Positions 36,232-44,591 of a stretch of DNA of 64,000 nucleotides are shown here, one piece after another. This DNA is from Planococcus sp. CPCC 101016. GTDB taxonomy: Bacteria > Bacillota > Bacilli > Bacillales_A > Planococcaceae. Below the pieces are notes generated by a model. The model was not told where the DNA came from, did no database searches, and worked only from the letters and a program-made list of their open reading frames with translations. Position 1 is the stretch's first letter, and every line of letters begins with the position of its first letter. The position numbers and the translations under genes were made by a program. The DNA lies in assembly GCF_007859295.1 (NCBI RefSeq), contig NZ_VOHB01000002.1, forward strand, positions 1,799,624 to 1,863,623, written 5' to 3'.

Positions 36232-37033
36232 AACGCGGAAGATCCTTCGCTACGAAAAAGGTGCATTTACCGAAAAAGAAGACCGTGTTGTCGTTGAACA
36301 GCCGGCTACTATCAACATAAACGGCAAAGAATTTATCACCATTGTATGTTCACCTGAACACATGGAAGAAATGGCGATCGGCTTCTTGGTTGCTGAACGA
36401 ATCATTCCAAATTACCGGGATATCCAGGAGATTCGCTTGGATGAAAAAAGCGGAACGGTATACATCACTGCTGAGAAAGTCTACCCGTTTTTCGAGCAGC
36501 TGCAGAATAAGCGGTTTATCAGTTCCTGCTGCGGCATGAGCCGACAAGGCTTCATCTTTGCACATGACGCCATGATTGCTAAAAAGATGTCTCAAGTCCG
36601 TGTTACCTTGACGCCCGAAAATTGTTTCCAGCTTATGAACGATATGGCAAACTCAGCAGAAATGTTCAAACAGACCGGTGGGGTCCATAACGCTGCACTT
36701 TGTGATGCAGATGGCATCATCGTTGCGCGAATGGATATCGGCAGGCACAATGCTTTGGACAAAATATACGGGTATTGCCTGATGAACAATATCGATGTAC
36801 GTAACAAGGTCATCGTCTTCAGTGGACGGATATCATCAGAAATTCTGCTGAAGGTAGCGAAGATTGGCTGTGAGATCGTTCTGTCTAAATCCGCTCCGAC
36901 TGAACTGGCATTAACCTTGGCCGACGACTTAGGAATCACGGCAGTCGGCTTTATCCGAAATGGGTCATTTAATCTTTATACACATCCTGAACGCATCCTG
37001 AATGAGAAAAGCACCGTACAGACAGAAAAATAA
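36218..37033 (+). CDS. fdhD: formate dehydrogenase accessory sulfurtransferase FdhD
   Basis: The product has 271 residues. FdhD transfers sulfur to the bis-MGD cofactor, needed for active formate dehydrogenase. The cysteine loop is SSCCGMS, the form usual in Gram-positive FdhD, in place of the E. coli CxxCG arrangement. Later motifs TGGVHNAAL and DIGRHNALDKIYG are conserved. The frame extends 105 bases further upstream, but ATG 36218 follows GGAGGGAG by about eight bases, so the extension is rejected. It overlaps the DUF2294 gene and is divergent from its client enzyme. Confidence 0.93.
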   Translation: MQQDKTRKILRYEKGAFTEKEDRVVVEQPATININGKEFITIVCSPEHMEEMAIGFLVAERIIPNYRDIQEIRLDEKSGTVYITAEKVYPFFEQLQNKRFISSCCGMSRQGFIFAHDAMIAKKMSQVRVTLTPENCFQLMNDMANSAEMFKQTGGVHNAALCDADGIIVARMDIGRHNALDKIYGYCLMNNIDVRNKVIVFSGRISSEILLKVAKIGCEIVLSKSAPTELALTLADDLGITAVGFIRNGSFNLYTHPERILNEKSTVQTEK

Positions 37034-37093
37034 AAAATGGTGACAAAAAAAGTTAAGGATGCTATGATTCTAATCGTCTTACTATTCGGTAAG

Positions 37094-37158
37094 TTTAACC
37101 GGTCAATTCCGAGCGGGTTACACCTAAACATTTGAACGGATTAAACTGGCCAGTTCCG
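37094..37158 (+). promoter_or_regulatory. two direct operator-like palindromes upstream of the OFA transporter
   Basis: TTTAACCGGTCAATTCCG (37094-37111) and TTAAACTGGCCAGTTCCG (37141-37158) are an imperfect direct repeat about 47 bases apart. Each has a palindromic core: TTAACCGGTCAA (near-perfect) and AACTGGCCAGTT (perfect 12 bases). They look like two sites for one dimeric regulator. Confidence 0.5.
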
Positions 37159-37287
37159 CTTTTGAAGTCTCTAAATCCCTGCCTTTTTACTGGCGATCAA
37201 GTCAATTGCCAGAAAGAAAATTAATGATTCGGCTCTCTGAAATCATTTTATATATTATTAACAATTTATTCAGGAGGTTAGGGGAAA

Positions 37288-38571
37288 ATGAAAAAGAAGC
37301 CGAAGAACAGATGGTTGATTGCTTTATCTGCTGTCGGGATACATATTTCGATTGGATCTGTTTATGCCTGGAGCAATTTTACGAATCCATTGATTGATCA
37401 GTTTGGATGGACCACAAGCCAAGTGCAACTGACATTCAGTATCGCTATCCTGTTTTTAGGATTGTCCGCAGCATTTTTTGGCAGTTTTGTAGAGAAGTAC
37501 GGGCCCAGAAAAGCTGGGCTTGTAGCAGCATTTTTCTTTGGGTTCGGAATTATCGGGTCAGGGTTTGCTGTAAGCGCTTCCTCTTTGCCGATGCTCTATG
37601 TATTTTATGGAGCCCTCGGAGGAATTGGATTAGGCATCGGCTATATAGCACCTGTTTCAACTTTAGTGAAATGGTTTCCTGACCGCAGGGGGCTGGCTAC
37701 TGGCCTTGCCATTATGGGCTTTGGTTTTGCGGCAGCCATCAGCAGTCCTATCATGGAAATACTGATCACATCAGTTGGAGTGGAACAGACTTTTTATATA
37801 CTGGGTGCTGCCTACTTGATCATTATGGTGTTGTCTTCTCTTTATCTTGAAAAACCTGAAGAAGGTTGGGCACCTGCTGGTTTTGAAGAAAAAGTGAACA
37901 GCGGCAAGGCAGAAAGAAAGATCGATTTATCCCAGCTGACTGCCAATGAAGCGGTTAAAACTAAACGTTTTTATTATTTGTGGATCATGCTGTTTATTAA
38001 CGTGACATGCGGAATCGCCATTTTGTCGGCCGCGAAACCGATGGCTATTGACAGCATTGGCATGACGACCATTCAAGCAGCAGCTTTGGTTGGTGTCCTT
38101 GGAATCTTCAACGGCCTTGGCCGTCTCGGATGGGCAGCGATTTCCGATTATATTGGACGTCCGAATACGTATACGGCTTTCTTCGTAATCCAGATTGCGT
38201 TATTTGCATTGCTGCCATTTACAACCAATGCGATATTCTTCCAGATTATGCTGGCCATCATCTACACTTGCTACGGGGGTGGATTTGCTTCGATTCCCGC
38301 ATATATTGCGGATATATTCGGCACCAAACAGCTTGGCGCAATCCATGGCTACATCCTGACAGCTTGGGCGGCAGCAGGACTTGCCGGTCCGTTGTTCGCA
38401 GCATTCATGAAAGATAAGACAGGCAGTTATGAAAGCAGCCTGCTGTTTTTCGCGGCACTTTTCGTTGTGGCGTTGGTAATTTCACTGGTCATCCGTCTCG
38501 ATATCCGTCGGATCCGTGCTAAGAATGAAGAAGCTCAAGTACTGCCAAGAACCGAAGTCGTCAGCGATTAA
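37288..38571 (+). CDS. MFS transporter, oxalate/formate antiporter (OFA) family, copy 1
   Basis: The product has 427 residues and 12 predicted transmembrane helices. The N-terminal RWLIALSAVGIHISIGSVYAWS and the loop WFPDRRGLATG are hallmarks of the OFA subfamily (OxlT/YhjX-like). It follows fdhD and faces the Moco operon, so formate or a related carboxylate is a reasonable substrate, though this is inference. ATG follows AGGAGG with proper spacing. A close paralogue lies at 44592-45887. Confidence 0.85.
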   Translation: MKKKPKNRWLIALSAVGIHISIGSVYAWSNFTNPLIDQFGWTTSQVQLTFSIAILFLGLSAAFFGSFVEKYGPRKAGLVAAFFFGFGIIGSGFAVSASSLPMLYVFYGALGGIGLGIGYIAPVSTLVKWFPDRRGLATGLAIMGFGFAAAISSPIMEILITSVGVEQTFYILGAAYLIIMVLSSLYLEKPEEGWAPAGFEEKVNSGKAERKIDLSQLTANEAVKTKRFYYLWIMLFINVTCGIAILSAAKPMAIDSIGMTTIQAAALVGVLGIFNGLGRLGWAAISDYIGRPNTYTAFFVIQIALFALLPFTTNAIFFQIMLAIIYTCYGGGFASIPAYIADIFGTKQLGAIHGYILTAWAAAGLAGPLFAAFMKDKTGSYESSLLFFAALFVVALVISLVIRLDIRRIRAKNEEAQVLPRTEVVSD

Positions 38572-38638
38572 TGTCTAATTATTGAACGACGATGGTTGCA
38601 TACGACAATCATTTAAAGCCGAAAGAATACGGACGCTT

Positions 38639-38677
38639 AAACAACCTTGAAATCATACTTTTCAAGGTTGTTTTTAT
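38639..38677 (+). terminator. intrinsic terminator after OFA transporter 1
   Basis: ACAACCTTGAA pairs with TTCAAGGTTGT, followed by TTTT. Confidence 0.85.
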
Positions 38678-38827
38678 TTTTTTTAATAAAGGCAGGTTTG
38701 ACAGCATAAGAGGCATTGTATAAGTTTAATACGAGCAGGGCTATTCTTAAAGATCATAAAGATACATAATGAATTTCAAAATCAATTTAAATAAAAAGAC
38801 ATATGAATTTGAGGGAGCTGAAGATTA

Positions 38828-40072
38828 ATGGTCGAGAAACGCAATCCGATTCCTGTTTCAGGGGCGATTCAACGGGTATTGAAGCATGCTTTGCCGCTGG
38901 GTGCTGAGAAAGTGGAATTGGAAGAAAGCTACGGCCGCATCCTTGCTGAACCGATTGTCGCTCGAAACGATGTGCCGCCGTTCAACCGGTCTCCTTATGA
39001 TGGCTACGCCATCCGTTCTCAAGATTCTGAAGGAGCATCAGGCGACAACCGAATCGACTTTACAGTAATCGACCATATCGGGGCGGGTGAAGTGTCGGCT
39101 AAAAAATTGAAGGCTCAGGAAGCAATCCGCCTCATGACCGGTGCCCAGTTGCCAGAAGGCGCAGATGCAGTAGTGATGTTTGAACAGACGATCGAAACAA
39201 AGGATGGCATCACGATTCGCAAGCCGTTCGAAACTTGGGAAAATGTTTCCATGCAGGGTGAAGACGTCCAAAAAAATGAAGTGGTTATTGACAGCGGGAA
39301 CTTAATTAATCCTGGAACGATTGCACTGCTTGCGACATTCGGCTATTCCCAGGTATCGGTGGCGAAGCAGCCGGTTATCGGAATTCTTTCTACTGGTACG
39401 GAATTGCTCGCAGTTAGCGACAAACTAGTACCAGGAAAGATACGAAACAGCAATGGGCCGATGATTGTAGCTCAGCTGAAACGGATGGGTTTGCGATGCA
39501 AAATGTACGGCATGTCAATTGACAAATTGGACGAAAGTTATGAAGTAGTCAAAAAAGCGGCGGCTGAAACCGATTGCCTGATTACGACGGGAGGAGTTTC
39601 CGTCGGTGATTTTGATTTCCTGCCGGCAATTTATGAGCGGTTAAACGCTGAAGTATTGTTCAACAAAGTGGCCATGCGCCCAGGGAGTGTAACGACGGTT
39701 GCAGTGGCAAATGGACGATATTTATTCGGCTTATCCGGTAATCCCTCTGCCTGCTTTACTGGATTTGAGTTATTCGTCCGTCCGGCTTTGCTGAAGATGA
39801 TGGGAGCAGGGAAACTCTATTTGCCCCAAACACAAGCGAAGCTGGGAGAAGATTTTTCTAAAGCTAATCCTTTTACCCGTTTTATCCGTGCATCTTATGA
39901 TGGCGAGACGGTGACGCCGGCTGGCTTCAATAAGTCGAATGCTGTATCATCTATCGCACGAGGCAATGCATTGATTGTTCTGCCGGGCGGTACTCGCGGT
40001 TTTCAATCGAGTGATGTTGTGGATGTCCTGCTTCTTGGCGTGGAAGAGGGTTCTGACAAATGGCAGCTGTAA
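38828..40072 (+). CDS. moeA: molybdopterin molybdenumtransferase MoeA
   Basis: The product has 414 residues. MoeA inserts molybdate into adenylated molybdopterin. Visible are the N-terminal NDVPPFNRSPYDGYAIR substrate motif, the TTGGVSVGDFDF segment of the MogA-like domain and the GLSGNPSACF loop. It opens a six-gene Moco operon in which most genes overlap: moeA, mobB, moaE, moaD, mobA, moaA. ATG follows GGGAGC-type purines. Confidence 0.95.
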   Translation: MVEKRNPIPVSGAIQRVLKHALPLGAEKVELEESYGRILAEPIVARNDVPPFNRSPYDGYAIRSQDSEGASGDNRIDFTVIDHIGAGEVSAKKLKAQEAIRLMTGAQLPEGADAVVMFEQTIETKDGITIRKPFETWENVSMQGEDVQKNEVVIDSGNLINPGTIALLATFGYSQVSVAKQPVIGILSTGTELLAVSDKLVPGKIRNSNGPMIVAQLKRMGLRCKMYGMSIDKLDESYEVVKKAAAETDCLITTGGVSVGDFDFLPAIYERLNAEVLFNKVAMRPGSVTTVAVANGRYLFGLSGNPSACFTGFELFVRPALLKMMGAGKLYLPQTQAKLGEDFSKANPFTRFIRASYDGETVTPAGFNKSNAVSSIARGNALIVLPGGTRGFQSSDVVDVLLLGVEEGSDKWQL

Positions 40073-40581
40073 AAGTACTGCAAGTGGTCGGCTTCAAAAA
40101 CAGCGGCAAGACCACTTTGACGTTACACTTGCTGAAACAGGCGAAAAATATTGGGAAAACGATTTCGACCATCAAGCATCACGGCCATGGCGGGGCACTT
40201 GAGATGCCGGCTGCAGGAACCGACAGCACCCGGCTATTCGAAGAAGGAGCGGAGTGCTCGGTCGCTTATGGCGGTGGGGTCATTCAAATGCATCAACGAA
40301 AAGCAGAAGCGTCATTGAGTGAACTAGTGGCACTTGCTTCTCTCGCAAATCCCGATTTGGTGTTAATTGAGGGCTTTAAAGATGCCGACTATGAGAAAAT
40401 TGTATTGCTGCGGTCACCGGAAGATTGGGTAGAACTTCAAAAGCTTACACATATCAAGTTAGTAATTACAGTGGATAAGATGGCACTGGACAATATGCCG
40501 ATTATTCTGCAGAATGACAGTAAGCAATTGCACGCTTGGTTTAACAACTGGATGGATGGTGGAAGAAATGAAGGCATTTGA
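40060..40581 (+). CDS. mobB: molybdopterin-guanine dinucleotide biosynthesis adapter MobB
   Basis: The product has 173 residues. The P-loop GFKNSGKTTL is at about 11-20 and the IKHHGHGG motif follows. MobB is a GTP-binding accessory protein in converting molybdopterin to MGD. It overlaps moeA by 13 bases and moaE by 14, so translation is coupled along the operon. Confidence 0.92.
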   Translation: MAAVKVLQVVGFKNSGKTTLTLHLLKQAKNIGKTISTIKHHGHGGALEMPAAGTDSTRLFEEGAECSVAYGGGVIQMHQRKAEASLSELVALASLANPDLVLIEGFKDADYEKIVLLRSPEDWVELQKLTHIKLVITVDKMALDNMPIILQNDSKQLHAWFNNWMDGGRNEGI

Positions 40582-41008
40582 AATAGTGACAGAGGCAATC
40601 AACCCTCAAGTTTATGCGGATTATGTGCTGCGACCTGAAGCAGGCGCTGTAACTTTGTTTACAGGACATGTCCGAGAATGGACAAAAGGCGTGCGGACAT
40701 TGCATTTATCCTATGAGGCATATATACCAATGGCTGAGAAAAAGCTGACACAGATCGGCGAAGAAATCGAACAGCGTTGGGAAGGAACAAAAGTGGCAAT
40801 CGCCCATCGTATCGGAGAACTGCAGATCAGTGACATCGCGGTCGTTATTGCGGTTTCTTCACCGCACCGGAAAACAGCCTACGAAGCAAACGAGTATGCT
40901 ATAGAACGAATCAAAGAAATTGTGCCGATCTGGAAAAAGGAAATATGGGAAGACGGCGAAGAATGGATCGGCGATCAGAAGAAAAAACCGGAAGGGGGAT
41001 TGACATGA
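40568..41008 (+). CDS. moaE: molybdopterin synthase large subunit MoaE
   Basis: The product has 146 residues. With MoaD it converts cyclic pyranopterin monophosphate to molybdopterin. Motifs include FTGHVREWTKG, HRIGELQISD and the active-site PIWKKEIWEDGEEWIG with catalytic Lys residues. The frame begins 54 bases upstream in mobB; ATG 40568 gives the standard N-terminus. It overlaps the moaD start by four bases. Confidence 0.93.
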   Translation: MKAFEIVTEAINPQVYADYVLRPEAGAVTLFTGHVREWTKGVRTLHLSYEAYIPMAEKKLTQIGEEIEQRWEGTKVAIAHRIGELQISDIAVVIAVSSPHRKTAYEANEYAIERIKEIVPIWKKEIWEDGEEWIGDQKKKPEGGLT

Positions 41009-41238
41009 TCAGCTTGCGTTATTTTGCAGGACTCCGGGAACAAACGGGTGTTTCAGAAGAACAAGTCGATATGGCTGGACAAACTGTGGAAGATCTATGG
41101 CAATGGGCGACCGAAAAATACCCAGATTTTTTGTCAGGGGCGGCACGCGTCGCTGTTAATGAAGAGTACGCGCTGCCGACAGATATTTTGGAGACCGGAG
41201 ACGTTGTCGCTTTTATTCCACCAGTCAGCGGAGGATGA
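41005..41238 (+). CDS. moaD: molybdopterin synthase sulfur carrier MoaD
   Basis: The product has 77 residues of ubiquitin-like fold ending in the required Gly-Gly (PPVSGG), which carries the thiocarboxylate. The start overlaps the moaE stop (ATGA), and its stop overlaps the mobA start. A longer in-frame start 60 bases upstream lies in moaE and is not needed. Confidence 0.93.
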   Translation: MISLRYFAGLREQTGVSEEQVDMAGQTVEDLWQWATEKYPDFLSGAARVAVNEEYALPTDILETGDVVAFIPPVSGG

Positions 41239-41798
41239 GCTATACAGTAGGCATCCTGCTCGCAGGCGGCTTATCGCGTCGTTACGGTTCGCCAAAAGCG
41301 TTTGCCATAGCGGAAAACGAGTTTTTTTACGAACGCGCATATAACGCACTGGAACGTATTTGTGACCAGGTCGTCATTGTTTCCAGACCCGAACTGCTGG
41401 CACGTTTTCCATCTGAATATGATGTCATTACCGACCTTGACTGGATTGCAGGACAAGGCCCATTGGCCGGTATCCTTTCAGGTATGACGGCAAGGCCAGC
41501 GGATAAATACTTCGTATTGCCTTGTGATATGCCGTTTGTTAAAGCTGCGGAAACTGATAGGCTTATGTCGTTAGTAGAAGACTCATCGGACATTACAGCT
41601 GTTCATAACGACAACGAGAACATTCCTTTGTTCAGCGTCTGGAACAGCCGTGTTAAAGACCGGCTGGAGCAGGAGCTTTCAGGCAGGCAACACCGTGTGA
41701 TGAAATTCATGGAGAAAGTGGATACTGTTTGGATTGAATCATCAGAAATTCATCAGGATCCGCTAGTTTTCCGAAATTTAAATGAACCGGAAGACTAA
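41235..41798 (+). CDS. mobA: molybdenum cofactor guanylyltransferase MobA
   Basis: The product has 187 residues. The nucleotidyltransferase signature LAGGLSRRYGSPKA is at about 8-21, and the metal-binding PCDMPF is near 95. It attaches GMP to Mo-molybdopterin to make MGD, the cofactor form used by the formate dehydrogenase in this window. The start overlaps moaD by four bases. Confidence 0.92.
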   Translation: MSYTVGILLAGGLSRRYGSPKAFAIAENEFFYERAYNALERICDQVVIVSRPELLARFPSEYDVITDLDWIAGQGPLAGILSGMTARPADKYFVLPCDMPFVKAAETDRLMSLVEDSSDITAVHNDNENIPLFSVWNSRVKDRLEQELSGRQHRVMKFMEKVDTVWIESSEIHQDPLVFRNLNEPED

Positions 41799-41813
41799 GA
41801 GAGGGGTGGCATC

Positions 41814-42830
41814 ATGGCCATACAACCAGTACAGGACCAATATCAACGTCCAATACGGGATTTGCGGATTTCAGTCACCGACCGCTGTAACTTCCGTTGT
41901 TCATATTGTATGCCAAAGGAAGTTTTCGGTGATGATTATGTATTTTTGCCGAAACAGGAATTACTGTCATTTGAAGAGATCCATCGTTTGACCAAAGTTT
42001 TTGCGGCGATGGGCGTTAAGAAAATCCGGTTGACTGGCGGAGAACCGCTTATGCGTAGAGGACTGCCTGAACTAGTCAAAAAGATCCTTTCAGTTGAAGG
42101 TATAGAAGACATTGGTTTGACGACCAATGGCCTGCTTCTTGGAAATCACGCTCAAGCACTTTACGATGCAGGGCTGCGACGCTTGAACATCAGCCTGGAT
42201 GCATTAGATGCTGAGTTATTCGGCAAGCTTAATGGCAGAGGTGTCGATCCATCGCATATTTTAAAACAGATTGATTTTGCCAAGCAAATTGGTTTTGAAA
42301 TCAAAGTGAATATGGTCGTACAAAAAGATGTCAATGAACATGAAATTCTTCCAATGACAGCTTATTTCAAAGAAAAAGGCATCACTTTGCGCTTTATCGA
42401 GTTTATGGATGTCGGCAATGACAATGGCTGGAGCTTTAAAAAAGTGGTAACCAAAAAGCAGATTCTTGAAAAACTGCAAACAGTTTATAAATTGGAGCCA
42501 GTGGATAAGGACTACTACGGTGAAGTGGCGAAGCGATATCGTTTTGAAGAAGGGAATGCCCAAGTCGGTTTTATTACGTCAGTCTCGGAGTCTTTTTGTT
42601 CTTCTTGTACACGTGCCCGACTTTCTTCAGACGGAAAATTTTATACATGCCTATTTGCAACGGGACATTTTGATATCCGTGAACTGATTCGGAACGGCCT
42701 GACCGATGAGGAATTGCTTGAGAGAATTTCCGCCGTTTGGGAGCGCCGCGACGACCGTTACTCGGATGAACGGACTGAATTAACAGCAAAAAACCGCAAT
42801 AAAATTGGCATGTCGTATATTGGTGGATGA
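41814..42830 (+). CDS. moaA: GTP 3',8-cyclase MoaA
   Basis: This 338-residue radical SAM enzyme catalyses the first step of Moco synthesis. The radical SAM cluster motif CxxxCxxC is Cys25-Cys29-Cys32. The C-terminal second cluster has [18 protein letters not shown], and the protein ends in the activating Gly-Gly. It follows mobA by 15 bases with its own GAGAGGGG site. MoaC, needed to finish pyranopterin synthesis, and MogA/MoaB and MoeB are not in this operon. Confidence 0.95.
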   Translation: MAIQPVQDQYQRPIRDLRISVTDRCNFRCSYCMPKEVFGDDYVFLPKQELLSFEEIHRLTKVFAAMGVKKIRLTGGEPLMRRGLPELVKKILSVEGIEDIGLTTNGLLLGNHAQALYDAGLRRLNISLDALDAELFGKLNGRGVDPSHILKQIDFAKQIGFEIKVNMVVQKDVNEHEILPMTAYFKEKGITLRFIEFMDVGNDNGWSFKKVVTKKQILEKLQTVYKLEPVDKDYYGEVAKRYRFEEGNAQVGFITSVSESFCSSCTRARLSSDGKFYTCLFATGHFDIRELIRNGLTDEELLERISAVWERRDDRYSDERTELTAKNRNKIGMSYIGG

Positions 42831-42849
42831 TTGAGTGGCTGAACAATAG

Positions 42850-42884
42850 AAAAGGCGTTTCCTGTGAATACAGGAAACGCCTTT
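42850..42884. terminator. bidirectional terminator between moaA and citZ
   Basis: AAAGGCGTTTCCTGT pairs perfectly with ACAGGAAACGCCTTT around GAAT. On the minus strand it is followed by TCTATTG and on the plus strand by AGCTATTTTTT. Confidence 0.85.
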
Positions 42885-42953
42885 AGCTATTTTTTATAGG
42901 GAATTCATATTTGCTGTACACAGAAAAATGTCGCTGTCTTAGCTAGTGGTTTA

Positions 42954-44069
42954 TTATCTTTCTTCAACCGGCACGTAAGTCTGCATGCCCGGTCCAATGT
43001 AATCCGCACGCGGACGGATCAAGCGGTTGTCTGCGTACTGCTCGAGGATATGCGCCAGCCAGCCCGATGTGCGGGATACCGCAAAAATCGGCGTGAACAA
43101 GTCATGCTCAATGTTCAGGCTGTGGTATACAGATGCGGAATAGAAATCCACGTTCGGCGGCAGGTTTTTCTGGCCTGTGACGATTTCGTCGATCTTCACC
43201 GACATCTCGTACCATTTTTCTTCACCGCGGATCTTCGTCAATTTCTGGGACATGTCGCGCAAATGCTTCGCACGCGGGTCGCCCTTGCGGTAGACGCGGT
43301 GGCCGAAGCCCATGATTTTTTCTTTGTTCGCCAATTTTTCTGTGATGACTTTTTCCACGTTGTCGACTGAGCCGATTTCCGTTAGCATCTTCATCACTTG
43401 TTCGTTGGCGCCGCCGTGAAGCGGGCCTTTCAAAGCGCCGATGGCTGCCGTAACACCGGAATAGACGTCAGACAAAGTTGCCACTGCCACACGAGCTGTG
43501 AACGTCGAAGCGTTCAATTCGTGGTCGGCGTGAAGCACCAAAGCTTTGTTGAACGCTTCCTCTTCGATCGCTTCCGGCAGTTCGCCAGACAGCATGTACA
43601 GGAAGTTGGCCGCGAAGCTCAGGTCGGTTTTCGGGGCAACCGGCTCCTGGCCGTTGCGGATGCGGCCGAAGGCCGTCACCAGCGTCGAAATCTTCGCTTG
43701 GATTTTGATGGCTTTGTTGTAATTCGCTTCCGGGTTCATCACTTCTGCTTCTTCATCGAACAAGCCGAGCATGGAAACCGCTGTGCGGAGTGCCGCCATC
43801 GGGTGGACATTCTTGATGTCGTATGTTTTGAAATGATCCAATACGGCCTGTGGAACAGCCATGTTGTCAGCCAGCTGCTGCTTCAGTTCTGCCAGCTCGT
43901 CCGCTTTCGGCAAGCGCTGGTGCCACAGCAGGTAAATCACTTCTTCGAAGCTTGCGTTTACGGCCAAGTCATCAATATCATAGCCAACGTATGTAAGTGT
44001 GTCATCAATGATCGAGCTGATGGCGGATTGGGTTGCTACTACGCCTTCTAAACCTTTAGTTGTTGTCAA
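42954..44069 (-). CDS. citZ: citrate synthase
   Basis: The product has 371 residues, the length of Bacillus CitZ. Active-site His residues are in HADHELNASTF and KGPLHGGANE, and the MGFGHRVYRKGDPRA segment is intact. It condenses oxaloacetate and acetyl-CoA, or as a side activity propionyl-CoA. The start is a TTG seven bases after AGGAGA; no ATG fits. It is monocistronic here, whereas in Bacillus it is followed by icd and mdh. A cre-like site lies upstream. Confidence 0.93.
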   Translation of the reverse strand: MTTTKGLEGVVATQSAISSIIDDTLTYVGYDIDDLAVNASFEEVIYLLWHQRLPKADELAELKQQLADNMAVPQAVLDHFKTYDIKNVHPMAALRTAVSMLGLFDEEAEVMNPEANYNKAIKIQAKISTLVTAFGRIRNGQEPVAPKTDLSFAANFLYMLSGELPEAIEEEAFNKALVLHADHELNASTFTARVAVATLSDVYSGVTAAIGALKGPLHGGANEQVMKMLTEIGSVDNVEKVITEKLANKEKIMGFGHRVYRKGDPRAKHLRDMSQKLTKIRGEEKWYEMSVKIDEIVTGQKNLPPNVDFYSASVYHSLNIEHDLFTPIFAVSRTSGWLAHILEQYADNRLIRPRADYIGPGMQTYVPVEER

Positions 44070-44146
44070 TTGAATCTCTCCTTTTCATCTATTCAAGCAG
44101 TGTCTGAGTTGTTTTCTGGTAGAGATGAAATTTGTATGAATACTCA

Positions 44147-44175
44147 GTAAAGCGTTTACATTTGTTTGCAAATGT
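44147..44175 (-). promoter_or_regulatory. cre-like site and overlapping palindrome upstream of citZ
   Basis: GTAAAGCGTTTACA (44147-44160) matches the CcpA cre consensus TGWNANCGNTNWCA at all fixed positions but the first two. It runs into a perfect inverted repeat ACATTTG-TTTG-CAAATGT (44158-44175). citZ is carbon-catabolite repressed in Bacillus, so CcpA binding is plausible. Confidence 0.5.
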
Positions 44176-44591
44176 AAATCCAAGAAAGGTCAACACGTCA
44201 GCTTGGAATAATTGTGACTATTTTGTGCTATTTATTTACTTTAACTTAAATTTTTAAGAATTTTAGATAAAATGACTGCGATTGCATTTTTTGTGATTAA
44301 AGCAGCAAATTCGATAGTTAAAAGAGAGGATTTCAATAAAGAGAGCAGTATTTAATAGCATTGACAGATTAAGTTAAGAGTTTTTGTTATTCTGTTATAA
44401 TATATAAAAAATATTATAAATTTTTCCATGGCAATCACTCTTACAGCCACGTGGGTTGGACTGCTGTAACACCATAACTTTATTTTTAAATTTTCAAAAA
44501 AGTATTTGTTTTATTTTAAATATACATGTATTCTCTGAAGAATCACTTCTGACAGAAAGAAGTGGATATTCACGTAAAGGGAGGATATTCG
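44176..44591. other. divergent intergenic region between citZ and OFA transporter 2
   Basis: It holds TTGACA at 44361-44366, an AT-rich inverted repeat TTATAATAT/ATATTATAA near 44396-44420, and arms TTACAGC/GCTGTAA (44441-44469) with CCACGTGG inside. No gene seen. These are candidate promoter and operator parts for the transporter. Confidence 0.4.

Noticed and set aside
43398-44051. Long frame of 217 codons antisense to citZ
   Set aside because: Lies wholly opposite the citrate synthase gene; it is the shadow of its codon use.
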